In this document: positions 1-7,014 of the stretch, in pieces | How the letters are laid out: each line of letters starts with the position of its first letter | Position numbering within the stretch: the stretch's first letter is position 1 | Source: Mageeibacillus sp. UBA5747 | GTDB lineage: Bacteria > Bacillota > Clostridia > Saccharofermentanales > UBA5734 | NCBI GenBank assembly: GCA_002419145.1 | Contig: DIFN01000038.1 | Coordinates: 1-13,718 of the forward strand | Length of the DNA stretch: 13,718 nucleotides | Direction: 5' to 3' | The notes under the pieces: model-generated | What the model saw: the letters and a program-made list of their open reading frames with translations, nothing else | Told to the model about the DNA's origin: nothing | The model's database searches: none | Program-made: the position numbers and the translations under genes

Positions 1-458
1 CAATTGTTAAAATGGCAGCCCAGTTCAAATTCAACAATCCTTATGGTCTGATCTTCCTCTACATTGTTTATGGCATTTCCTTCAACCTTTTTGTCTACAT
101 CGGTTTCATCAAGTCGATCCCAGTCGCACTTGACGAAGCTGCGAAGGTAGATGGTTGCAATCCGTGGACAACGTTCTGGCGGATTATCTTCCCTCTGATG
201 AGCCCGATCAATGCGACCATTGCGATCATCACGGCTCTGTGGGCCTGGAATGACTTCCTGCTCCCTCTGATCCTCCTCAACCGACCTTCCATGCAGACGC
301 TGCCCCTGGCTCAATATGCCTTCCAGTCAACCTTCGGGGCTGACTACACCCTGGCTTTCGCCTCCTACCTGATGGCCCTAACCCCGATGATTGTCGTCTA
401 CCTCTTCGCCCAGAAATGGATTTTGTCAGGTGTCACCAATGGAGCTGTCAAGGCCTGA
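1..458 (+). CDS. ABC sugar transporter permease, MalG/MsmG type (5' partial)
   Basis: This is the C-terminal part of an inner-membrane permease of a binding-protein-dependent carbohydrate ABC importer. The reading frame is open to the left edge (first full codon at base 3), so the internal ATG at 12 is not the start. The EAA loop that docks on the ATPase is clear: DEAAKVDG about 41 residues after that ATG, followed by the expected LP-like IIFPLMSP. Hydrophobic segments flank it (LIFLYIVYGISFNLFVYIGF before; INATIAIITALWAW and MALTPMIVVYLFA after). The ending WILSGVTNGAVKA is the usual C-terminus of MalG-like permeases. The alpha-galactosidase gene starts 25 bases after the stop codon, so raffinose- or melibiose-type alpha-galactosides are the likely substrates. 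The substrate is inferred from context only; the family call is secure. Partner permease, binding protein and ATPase lie outside the window. Confidence 0.9.
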   Translation, partial: IVKMAAQFKFNNPYGLIFLYIVYGISFNLFVYIGFIKSIPVALDEAAKVDGCNPWTTFWRIIFPLMSPINATIAIITALWAWNDFLLPLILLNRPSMQTLPLAQYAFQSTFGADYTLAFASYLMALTPMIVVYLFAQKWILSGVTNGAVKA

Positions 459-470
459 ACATCGACCGAC

Positions 471-475
471 AGGAG
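471..475 (+). promoter_or_regulatory. Ribosome binding site that sets the alpha-galactosidase start
   Basis: AGGAG lies 8 bases before the ATG at 484. The same frame is open back to an ATG at 391, inside the permease gene, but that codon has no ribosome site and would add 31 non-homologous residues. The next ATG (496) is too far from this site. Confidence 0.8.
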
Positions 476-483
476 TTTTCTCA

Positions 484-2682
484 ATGCTTACATCCATGAT
501 TCATTATGATCCGCTCAATCGTGTCTTTAACATCCGGGGAGCTCGTTCGAGCTACCTGATTCAGATCCTGCGCGGCGGCTATCTTGCCCATTTGCACTGG
601 GGCGCCAAGGTACAGACTTATCACGGCGGCGCAGCTGTCCGTTTCGCAGACCGGGCTTTTTCGCCCAATCCGGATGCTGAGGACCGCACATTTTCGCTCG
701 ACACAATTCCTCAAGAATATCCGGCCTATGGACATACAGACTTTCGCGCACCGGCAGTCCAGCTCGAATGGCCAGATGGCTCCCGGATCACGGATTTCCG
801 GTATGAAAGCCACCGGATTTTTGCCGGGAAACCGGCTTTAGCCGGGCTGCCAGCAACGTATGTCGAGGCTGATGAGGAAGCCGAAACACTAGAAATCACG
901 CTGCGCGATACCCTGTATCCAGTTGCGGTGGTCTTGAATTATACGGTTTTTCATGGTTCGGACATTCTGGCGCGCTCGGTGAGGATCGTCAATAACAGTG
1001 ATGCGACCGTACGGATTCTCAAGGCTGCAAGCTTGAATGTTGATTTCCGCGACGACCAGTTTGAGCTTCTCCATTTGTCCGGTACCTGGGGCCGTGAGCG
1101 CCAGGTGATCCGCAAGAAAATCGCCGCGGGTGTCTATGCGGTGGAAAGCCGCCGTGGTGCCAGCAGCCACCAGCACAATCCATTTATAGCACTGCTCCGT
1201 CCGGGTGCGACCGAAACCGCTGGTGAAGTCTATGCGGTCAATCTGGTCTATTCCGGCAATTTTCTGGCTCAGGTCGAAGTCGATGGATTCAGCTCGACCC
1301 GCCTCAACATCGGGATCAATCCCTTTGAATTCACCTGGCAATTGAATCCCGGCGCGTCCTTCCAGACACCGGAAGCCGTTATGGCCTATTCACCGACCGG
1401 CCTGGGGGATCTGTCCCGCAGCCTGCACCGCCTGTACCGCCGCCGCCTTTGCCGGGGGCCGCTCCGTGACCAAGAACGACCGATCCTGATCAATAACTGG
1501 GAAGCGACCTATTTCGATTTTGACGCCGAAACGATCATGGGCATTGCTCAAAGTGCCAGCCCGCTCGGCATCGAGCTGCTGGTCCTCGATGACGGCTGGT
1601 TTGGTAAGCGTAATGATGACCACTCCTCGCTCGGAGACTGGAAAGTCAATCTGGACAAATTGCCGCAAGGCCTTGAAGGCCTTGCGGCCAAGGTCAAGAA
1701 CTTGGGGATGAAGTTTGGACTCTGGGTTGAACCAGAAATGGTTTCGCCCGACAGTGACTTGTATCGTTCGCATCCTGACTGGTGTCTTCATGTGCCGGGG
1801 CGTAAACGATCCGAATCCAGAAACCAGCTGATTCTTGATTATTCGCGGACCGAAGTCCAAGACTATATCATCGCCGAAATGAGCGCGATCCTCGACAATC
1901 CTTCGATCAGCTACATTAAATGGGACATGAACCGCAACATGACCGAAGCCGGCTCCGCAGCGCTGCCTGCTGGTCAGCAAAAGGAAGTCTTCCACCGCTA
2001 TATCCTTGGCCTGTACCGGGTCCTCGAGACGATCGTCACCCGCTACCCGCACGTCCTGTTTGAGAGCTGCTCCGGTGGCGGCGGCCGCTTTGACCCTGGC
2101 ATGCTTTACTACATGCCGCAGACTTGGACCAGCGACAACACCGATGCCGTCGCCCGCCTCAAGATCCAGCAGGGTACGTCCCTGGCCTACCCGGCGATCA
2201 GTATGGGCTCCCATGTCTCGGCCGTACCTAATCACCAGGTCCACCGCAGCACCAGTCTTGCCATGCGCGGCCATGTCGCGATGGCTGGCAACCTCGGCTA
2301 CGAGCTCGACTTGCGCCAGCTGACTTCAGAGGAAAAAGCAGAAATGACCGAGCAGATTCGTTTTTACAGGCAGATCCGGCCGATCGTCCAGTTTGGCGAC
2401 CTGTACCGCCTGAAAGATGCTTTTGCCGGCAATGAAGCCGCCTGGATGTATGTGTCGGAGGACGGTCTGGCAGCGGTAGCCTTCTACTACCGTGTGCTCG
2501 GCCAGGCTCAGGAACCCTTTGTCAACCTGCGTCTGCAAGGCCTTGATCCCGCTGCCTCGTACCAGACTGATGATGGGGTGGTCTACGGTGGCGATGAGTT
2601 GATGGCCTTCGGTCTGCCCGTGCCCGTTCTCGTCGGCGACTTTCAGAGCTGGGCTGTGCATCTGAAACGGATTGCACGGTAA
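484..2682 (+). CDS. aga: Alpha-galactosidase, glycoside hydrolase family 36
   Basis: This enzyme hydrolyses terminal alpha-1,6-galactose from raffinose, stachyose or melibiose. It is 732 residues long, the usual size of the large tetrameric bacterial GH36 enzymes, with an N-terminal beta-sandwich (about 1-330), a TIM barrel (about 330-640) and a C-terminal beta domain. Family motifs are intact: LLVLDDGWFG with D369/D370, the following LGDW, GLWVEPEM (412-419), KWDMNR with the catalytic nucleophile D481, ESCSGGGGRFD around C529, and TSDNTD with the acid/base D551. These two acids sit within a few residues of those known in Geobacillus AgaA/AgaB (478 and 548), from memory. There is no signal peptide, so it acts in the cytoplasm on sugar brought in by the permease encoded just upstream. 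The start is chosen by the ribosome site at 471-475. The family is certain; the exact preferred oligosaccharide is not. Confidence 0.96.
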   Translation: MLTSMIHYDPLNRVFNIRGARSSYLIQILRGGYLAHLHWGAKVQTYHGGAAVRFADRAFSPNPDAEDRTFSLDTIPQEYPAYGHTDFRAPAVQLEWPDGSRITDFRYESHRIFAGKPALAGLPATYVEADEEAETLEITLRDTLYPVAVVLNYTVFHGSDILARSVRIVNNSDATVRILKAASLNVDFRDDQFELLHLSGTWGRERQVIRKKIAAGVYAVESRRGASSHQHNPFIALLRPGATETAGEVYAVNLVYSGNFLAQVEVDGFSSTRLNIGINPFEFTWQLNPGASFQTPEAVMAYSPTGLGDLSRSLHRLYRRRLCRGPLRDQERPILINNWEATYFDFDAETIMGIAQSASPLGIELLVLDDGWFGKRNDDHSSLGDWKVNLDKLPQGLEGLAAKVKNLGMKFGLWVEPEMVSPDSDLYRSHPDWCLHVPGRKRSESRNQLILDYSRTEVQDYIIAEMSAILDNPSISYIKWDMNRNMTEAGSAALPAGQQKEVFHRYILGLYRVLETIVTRYPHVLFESCSGGGGRFDPGMLYYMPQTWTSDNTDAVARLKIQQGTSLAYPAISMGSHVSAVPNHQVHRSTSLAMRGHVAMAGNLGYELDLRQLTSEEKAEMTEQIRFYRQIRPIVQFGDLYRLKDAFAGNEAAWMYVSEDGLAAVAFYYRVLGQAQEPFVNLRLQGLDPAASYQTDDGVVYGGDELMAFGLPVPVLVGDFQSWAVHLKRIAR

Positions 2683-2823
2683 AAGAACGGCATTGCTGAG
2701 AATTTAAGCGACTGGAAGGGGCGACACATGTTTTGTCCTTTCCAACCACATTCGGTTGAAGGGATCGCCCTGACCGGCACGAAAGCATCGTCTGGAAGGC
2801 TGTTCAAACATCCGGACACCTGG

Positions 2824-2865
2824 AAAAAGTCGGCCTTGAGTCATGCAGGTCAGGGCTGGCTTTTT
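2824..2865 (+). terminator. Intrinsic terminator after the alpha-galactosidase gene
   Basis: A 16-base-pair stem (2824-2839 with 2850-2865, three G-U wobbles) closes a 10-base loop. The 3' arm ends in five T residues and the 5' arm begins with five A residues, so it could also act on the other strand. It lies about 140 bases after the stop codon. The stretch between the stop and this stem holds no supported gene. It does hold a weaker hairpin (2714-2722 with 2735-2743) without a T tail. Confidence 0.75.
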
Positions 2866-2883
2866 GCATTCCGGCTAAATGTA

Positions 2884-2912
2884 ACGTCATTTTTTATCAA
2901 AAAGGGTATAAT
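2884..2912 (+). promoter_or_regulatory. Promoter of the gene at 2964
   Basis: A perfect -10 box TATAAT lies at 2907-2912. The hexamer 17 bases upstream (ACGTCA, 2884-2889) is a poor -35 match. Position just after the terminator and about 45 bases before the ribosome site supports a real start point for an independent transcript. Confidence 0.6.
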
Positions 2913-2963
2913 AAAGATCAGATCAACATCCGTCGTTTGATGAGTAGAAAGGGGTTGCCTGAT

Positions 2964-3779
2964 ATGTCTGCCAACCTGACTGCGCTGAAAAGCACGTTAT
3001 CCTGGGCCATACCGGTGCCAGACAGGTCCGAGATTCCGGATACATTTAAGTCTGAATACGATCTCCATTTCAAACTCGATGAAGCACCCTACATTTTGTA
3101 CAATCCAGTCCAGGACCATTTGAGATCGCTGAGTAATGAGAAATTGATCTGCCTGGCACCTGATCGACTGGTGATTCTTGCCACGAATCATTCCCCCTTT
3201 ACCTGTGCGTTCAGCGATGTTATCTATTTCCGCCAGGAGGAGGAGCTTCTCGCGTACAGCCTGACCATCCTCACTCAGACTGACGAGGTCCGGGTCGATT
3301 ACAACGCGGCCTGTGCGGACTTGTTTGAACCCATCGTCAGTCGTCTGCGCATTCGCGGTGAATCAACCAAAACCGGCCATACCGCGTGGCAGCGTTTGTC
3401 AGAGCTGGCCCGCCAGGATCTCAAATTCACCAACTACGCACGTCAGGTGTTGCGTGACAGTGGCAATCTGGTCGAGATGGTCTACCAACCGGAGCTGATA
3501 GTCGATAATCAGACCATCGTTGACACCAGTCTCCTGCTTCTGACCGAAACTGAGTTGTGCTGGGTTTGTACCGAGCGTAAGGAGTGGATCCATGAGCCAG
3601 TCTACGGCGGCGTTTTTAGCATTGCTGGCCGGGATGCCATCGTCGGCCATGAGATCATTTCGCCTGCTGACAACGGCCCGTACCAGTTGATCGTCACGCT
3701 GCTCGGCAATTATCACTGGCGGTTTCCTTTTACTGCAGACCGCAAAGATGCCATAGAAAGATTGCTTCTGGCACTGTAA
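2964..3779 (+). CDS. Protein of unknown function, possible tandem PH-like domains
   Basis: I do not recognise this 271-residue protein. The start at ATG 2964 is preferred because AGAAAGGGG (2946-2954) lies 9 bases upstream; longer in-frame starts (TTG 2937, ATG 2940) have no ribosome site. There is no signal peptide or membrane segment, so it should be cytoplasmic. Two halves have a similar shape: residues about 58-130 (beta-rich, starting LICLAPDRLVILA and ending in a helix up to RLRI) and about 188-271 (LLLLTETELCWV, then VTLLGNYHWRFPF and a final helix DAIERLLLAL). A strand-rich core with one closing helix resembles bacterial PH-like domains. A helical, charged linker (about 139-168) joins them. 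The domain idea is an inference from the pattern only. It is flanked by terminators and appears to be transcribed alone. Confidence 0.75.
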   Translation: MSANLTALKSTLSWAIPVPDRSEIPDTFKSEYDLHFKLDEAPYILYNPVQDHLRSLSNEKLICLAPDRLVILATNHSPFTCAFSDVIYFRQEEELLAYSLTILTQTDEVRVDYNAACADLFEPIVSRLRIRGESTKTGHTAWQRLSELARQDLKFTNYARQVLRDSGNLVEMVYQPELIVDNQTIVDTSLLLLTETELCWVCTERKEWIHEPVYGGVFSIAGRDAIVGHEIISPADNGPYQLIVTLLGNYHWRFPFTADRKDAIERLLLAL

Positions 3780-3831
3780 AGCGCAAAAAATTACCAAGAA
3801 TCAAGAAAACACAATAGGATTTGATCCTGCC

Positions 3832-3863
3832 GGGGGGTAATCTTGAGCACAAGATTACCTCTT
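3832..3863 (+). terminator. Perfect hairpin between the unknown gene and the methyltransferase operon
   Basis: GGTAATCTTG (3836-3845) pairs perfectly with CAAGATTACC (3850-3859) across the loop AGCA. The G-run to its left can extend the stem by wobbles with TCTT. The tail TCTTTAT is only moderately T-rich. It may end transcription of the upstream gene or act as a leader attenuator for the downstream operon, because it ends only 9 bases before the next ribosome site. A smaller hairpin (AGGAT-TTG-ATCCT, 3816-3828) sits directly before it. Confidence 0.55.
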
Positions 3864-3871
3864 TATGGTTC

Positions 3872-3877
3872 AAGGAG
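3872..3877 (+). promoter_or_regulatory. Ribosome binding site that sets the UroD-Trx start
   Basis: AAGGAG lies 5 bases before ATG 3883. The upstream in-frame ATG at 3865 lies before this site and has none of its own, so it is rejected. Confidence 0.8.
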
Positions 3878-3882
3878 AATAT

Positions 3883-5238
3883 ATGAACGGCAAGGAAAGA
3901 ATTCTCAAGACCCTCCGGCATGAGTCGGTCGACCGCCCGGCCTGGGTGCCTTTTGCGGGTGTGCATGCCGGCTCTCTGATCGGCAAGAACGCCACCGAAA
4001 TGCTCTCCGACGGACAGAATCTGTTCAATGGCCTGATGCAGGTTAAAAAACTCTACCAGCCGGATGGCATGCCGGTGGTTTTCGACCTCCAGGTCGAGGC
4101 TGAGATCCTCGGCTGCGAACTGCACTGGGCCGAATTTGCGCCGCCATCGGTCAAGACGCATCCCCTGGCTGATACTCAGGACATGCTTTGTGACTGTCGC
4201 CAGCCTGCCGCCGAAAAAGGCCGCCTGCCGCTGATTCTTGATGTCATGCGCAAGGTCAAGACAGCCATTGGCGATGACACCGCCCTCTATGGTCTGATTT
4301 GCGGCCCATTCACCCTGGCCTCGCATCTGCGCGGCAATGAACTGTTCATGGACCTGATCCTCGAGGAAGCGTATGTCGAGTCACTGATGACCTACACTAC
4401 CCAGACGGCTCTCAAGATGATCGACTTGTATGCCGACGCCGGCATGGATGTCATCGCCGTGGTAGATCCGCTGGTCTCCCAGATTTCGCCGGATCATTTC
4501 ACCACCGCCTGCCACACCGCTTTCAAAACGATTTTTGACTACATCCGGGCCAAAGGCCTGGTTTCAAGCTTCTTCGTCTGCGGCAATGCGACCCGCCAGC
4601 TGGAAGTCATGTGCGAAACGGCCCCCGACTCGATTTCGATTGACGAAAATGTCGACATGGTCGCGGCTAAGGCGATCACCGACCGCTACAACATTGCGAT
4701 CGGCGGCAATATCCCGCTGACCACCCTGATGCTGCACGGCACCCAGCAGGAAAACATGAAATACGTCGTCAACATGCTGGACAGCCTCTCGCATGACAAC
4801 CTGATCATCGCTCCCGGCTGCGACATGCCCTACCATGTGCCGGCGATGAACGCGATCGGCGCCGCCCAGGCAGTCCGCGAAACCGACGCCACCCGCGAAA
4901 TGGTCAAGAACTACGAGGCCCCCAAACTCGACATCGAAGTGGTCCTGCCGGATTATGCCAACTTGAAAAAACCGCTGGTCGAGGTCTTCACGCTGGATTC
5001 GGCCACCTGTGCCGCCTGTACGTATATGATGGAGGCGATGAATGTCGCCGGTGACCATTACGGCGAAAAGATCGACCTGGTCGAGTACAAGTTCACCGAA
5101 AAGGCCAACATCGCCCGCTGCATCCAGATGGGTGTGACCAACCTGCCCTGTGTCTATGTCAATGGTCAGCTGAAATGGTCTTCGATCATCCCGAGCCGCG
5201 AAGAACTGTTCGGTTACATCGACAGCCTTCTGGCCTAA
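3883..5238 (+). CDS. UroD/MtaA-family corrinoid methyltransferase fused to a thioredoxin-like domain
   Basis: This 451-residue protein has two parts. Residues about 1-345 have the uroporphyrinogen-decarboxylase fold used by MtaA/CmuA-type methyltransferases, which move methyl groups to or from a corrinoid protein. It opens with MNGKERILKTLRHE, typical of the family. The metal site is partly kept: C233 in FFVCGN and C313 in APGCDMP. The usual H-x-C is F231-V-C233, so the expected zinc-binding histidine is missing. Residues about 365-451 look like a thioredoxin/glutaredoxin domain: a beta strand VEVFTL, then the redox motif C376-A-A-C379, and NLPCVYVNG with the expected cis-proline P422. Family members are usually about 340 residues and lack this domain. 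The CobW gene begins 3 bases after its stop codon and the corrinoid protein follows, which supports methyl transfer rather than heme synthesis. Whether it handles the substrate (MT1) or the acceptor (MT2) side cannot be told from sequence. Confidence 0.85.
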   Translation: MNGKERILKTLRHESVDRPAWVPFAGVHAGSLIGKNATEMLSDGQNLFNGLMQVKKLYQPDGMPVVFDLQVEAEILGCELHWAEFAPPSVKTHPLADTQDMLCDCRQPAAEKGRLPLILDVMRKVKTAIGDDTALYGLICGPFTLASHLRGNELFMDLILEEAYVESLMTYTTQTALKMIDLYADAGMDVIAVVDPLVSQISPDHFTTACHTAFKTIFDYIRAKGLVSSFFVCGNATRQLEVMCETAPDSISIDENVDMVAAKAITDRYNIAIGGNIPLTTLMLHGTQQENMKYVVNMLDSLSHDNLIIAPGCDMPYHVPAMNAIGAAQAVRETDATREMVKNYEAPKLDIEVVLPDYANLKKPLVEVFTLDSATCAACTYMMEAMNVAGDHYGEKIDLVEYKFTEKANIARCIQMGVTNLPCVYVNGQLKWSSIIPSREELFGYIDSLLA

Positions 5239-5241
5239 GCC

Positions 5242-6186
5242 ATGACGACGATCTACCTGATCACGGGCTTTCTGGGTGCTGGCAAGACGACGTTCCTCAA
5301 GGAGCGTCTCTTGCACGCGCCGGCCCGGACCGGGGTCCTGGTCAATGATTTCGGCAAGGTCAATTTCGACGGCTTGCAGATCAAGCGCCAGGGCATGGAT
5401 CTGATCGAATTATCCAATGGCTCGATTTTTTGCAGCTGCCTCAAGGACAATTTCATTGAGGGTCTGGTCGAGCTGGTCGAGCGTTCGCTCGACGAGGTTT
5501 ATATCGAAAGTTCCGGTCTGGCCGATCCGTCGGACATGGGCAAGATTCTCGCCAGTGTCCGGCTGCGTCTGACCCAGGGCGGTTTTGTCTTTGGTGGCAC
5601 GGTCTGCCTGGTCGATGCCCTGTTTTTCCCCAAGGTCTTACCCAAAATGGTCAGTGTTGAACGCCAGCTGCGCCACAGCCACCTGGTCTTGGTCAATAAA
5701 TGCGACCTGGTGACCCCGGAACAAGCAGCGGACGTGGAAAAGATCATCACTGAGCTCAATCCGCAGGCCAGAATCGTGCGTACCACCTACGGCCAGATCG
5801 ATTGGGACAACTTGAAACTCGATGCCTTTGCCATCGCCGATGAAGAAACCACCAACAAGATCGAGACTCGCAACAAGAACTTGGTCCTGCAACTGATTGA
5901 TGAACCGGATGAAGCCGATTTCAGAGCCTTTCTCAATGCCATTGGCAGCCACTTTTTCCGGGTCAAGGGCCTCATCTGCCTGGGTGGCCAGGTGCAAAAA
6001 GTCGATCAGGTTAACAACCAGATCCAGATTGCACCCTATCCCCTGGAAACGGGTGACAATTCTCCTCCTGCCCTGCAGGAGATCAACCGTCTGGTCTGCC
6101 TGACCTCCCAGGGCCTCGAGAGCATTTCCCACTTGGCCCGGATGGCCGATCGCTACCTGCCCGGCCATTTCAAACTCGAAATGTAA
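5242..6186 (+). CDS. CobW/COG0523-family GTPase (metallochaperone-like)
   Basis: This 314-residue P-loop GTPase belongs to the G3E CobW/YjiA/ZNG1 group, whose members deliver or sense metals such as zinc or cobalt. Visible motifs are the P-loop GFLGAGKTT (9-17), VNDFGKVNFD, the switch/Walker B region ESSGLADP, and NKCDLV for guanine binding. The usual GCxCC metal motif is altered to SIFCSC (C64, C66), leaving a C-x-C pair. The C-terminal CobW_C part (about 205-314) is present. The start codon lies 3 bases after the methyltransferase stop with no clear ribosome site, so translation is probably coupled. Its place between a methyltransferase and a corrinoid protein suggests metal loading of one of them, or cobalamin handling. 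That role is inferred. Confidence 0.88.
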   Translation: MTTIYLITGFLGAGKTTFLKERLLHAPARTGVLVNDFGKVNFDGLQIKRQGMDLIELSNGSIFCSCLKDNFIEGLVELVERSLDEVYIESSGLADPSDMGKILASVRLRLTQGGFVFGGTVCLVDALFFPKVLPKMVSVERQLRHSHLVLVNKCDLVTPEQAADVEKIITELNPQARIVRTTYGQIDWDNLKLDAFAIADEETTNKIETRNKNLVLQLIDEPDEADFRAFLNAIGSHFFRVKGLICLGGQVQKVDQVNNQIQIAPYPLETGDNSPPALQEINRLVCLTSQGLESISHLARMADRYLPGHFKLEM

Positions 6187-6241
6187 AAGCTGAATTCTTG
6201 CCCCAAAAGCAAATCCCGTAACAAAAAAGAAGAGGTGTATC

Positions 6242-6889
6242 ATGGAAGAATTAATGAAGAGAATGTCGGAATCCTTGCAAAAAGGCAAAGCCAAGGACGT
6301 CAAAGCAATGGTTCAGGAAGCCATCGATGGCGGCTATTCCGCCCAAAAGATCCTCAATGAGGGGCTTTTGTCCGGCATGGAGGTCATTGGTGTCAAATTC
6401 AAGGCCAATGAAATCTATGTGCCGGATGTCCTGATCGCTGCCCGTGCCATGAAAGCTGGTACCGACCTGCTGCGTCCGCTGTTGGTCAGCGAGGGGGTCG
6501 AAGCGATCGGGACCGTCGTTATTGGCACTGTCAAGGGCGACTTGCATGACATTGGCAAGAACCTGGTCACCATGATGATGGAAGGCAAGGGCTTGGAAGT
6601 TATCGACCTGGGCACCGATGTGTCGGCGGAAAAATTCATCGAGACTGCAATCGAGAAAAAGGCCAAGATCGTCGCCTGTTCGGCTTTGCTGACCACCACG
6701 ATGGGCGAGATGAAGTCCGTCGTCGAAGCTGCTGTTGCGGCTGGCATCCGCGATCAGATCACGATTATGGTGGGTGGGGCGCCCGTGACCGACAATTTCG
6801 CCAAGAGCATCGGCGCTGATATTTACAGCCCGGACGCGGCTACGGCCGCCGAAGCAGCCGCTCATATCGCCCTGGGCAAATCCGCCTGA
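6242..6889 (+). CDS. Methyltransferase corrinoid (B12-binding) protein, MtaC/MtbC type
   Basis: This is the small cobalamin carrier that shuttles a methyl group between methyltransferases. Its 215 residues match the family. The N-terminal helical cap (about 1-85) contains SGMEVIGVKFKANEIYVPDVL. The Rossmann-type B12 domain (about 88-215) has the DxHxxG motif D100-L-H102-D-I-G105, with H102 as the expected lower cobalt ligand. Further B12-contacting segments follow: VIDLGTDV, ACSALLTTTM and MVGGAPVT. An AGAGG-rich ribosome site (AAGAGGTG, 6229-6236) gives good initiation, separate from the coupled pair upstream, which fits a carrier needed in larger amounts. It ends the plus-strand operon. Which substrate methyltransferase it serves is unknown. 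Confidence 0.95.
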   Translation: MEELMKRMSESLQKGKAKDVKAMVQEAIDGGYSAQKILNEGLLSGMEVIGVKFKANEIYVPDVLIAARAMKAGTDLLRPLLVSEGVEAIGTVVIGTVKGDLHDIGKNLVTMMMEGKGLEVIDLGTDVSAEKFIETAIEKKAKIVACSALLTTTMGEMKSVVEAAVAAGIRDQITIMVGGAPVTDNFAKSIGADIYSPDAATAAEAAAHIALGKSA

Positions 6890-6917
6890 GTGGGTCACTG
6901 GTTGCAATACGCATTGG

Positions 6918-6958
6918 AAAAACCCTCTTTGGCCGGCACAGCCAGGAGGGTTTCTTTT
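6918..6958 (+). terminator. Bidirectional intrinsic terminator between convergent operons
   Basis: The arms AAACCCTC and GAGGGTTT, extended by inner pairs (6920-6933 with 6941-6953, one bulge), are followed by TTTCTTTT on the plus strand. They are preceded by five A residues (6918-6922), which read as TTTTT on the minus strand. It can therefore end both the corrinoid-protein transcript and the RACo transcript. Confidence 0.85.
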
Positions 6959-7014
6959 CGTCTTGGGGTGATCCTGGTCGTGTGAACTCAGGCCGGCCTG
7001 CACCAGAACCCCGG

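Noticed and set aside
1390..2274. Long minus-strand open frame of 294 codons inside the alpha-galactosidase gene
   Set aside because: It is antisense to a gene with all GH36 motifs, and it lacks any recognisable motif; GC-rich coding DNA often leaves long antisense frames open.
2714..2743. Hairpin with 9 pairs after the alpha-galactosidase stop
   Set aside because: Two wobbles, a 12-base loop and no T tail; the stem at 2824-2865 is a far better terminator.
2728..2940. Open frame of 70 codons between the alpha-galactosidase and the unknown gene
   Set aside because: It runs through the terminator and the promoter of the next gene, has no ribosome site and shows no protein-like composition.
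3780..3882. Possible cobalamin riboswitch ahead of the corrinoid operon
   Set aside because: The gap is only 103 bases and has no B12-box-like element or the multi-stem layout of that class.
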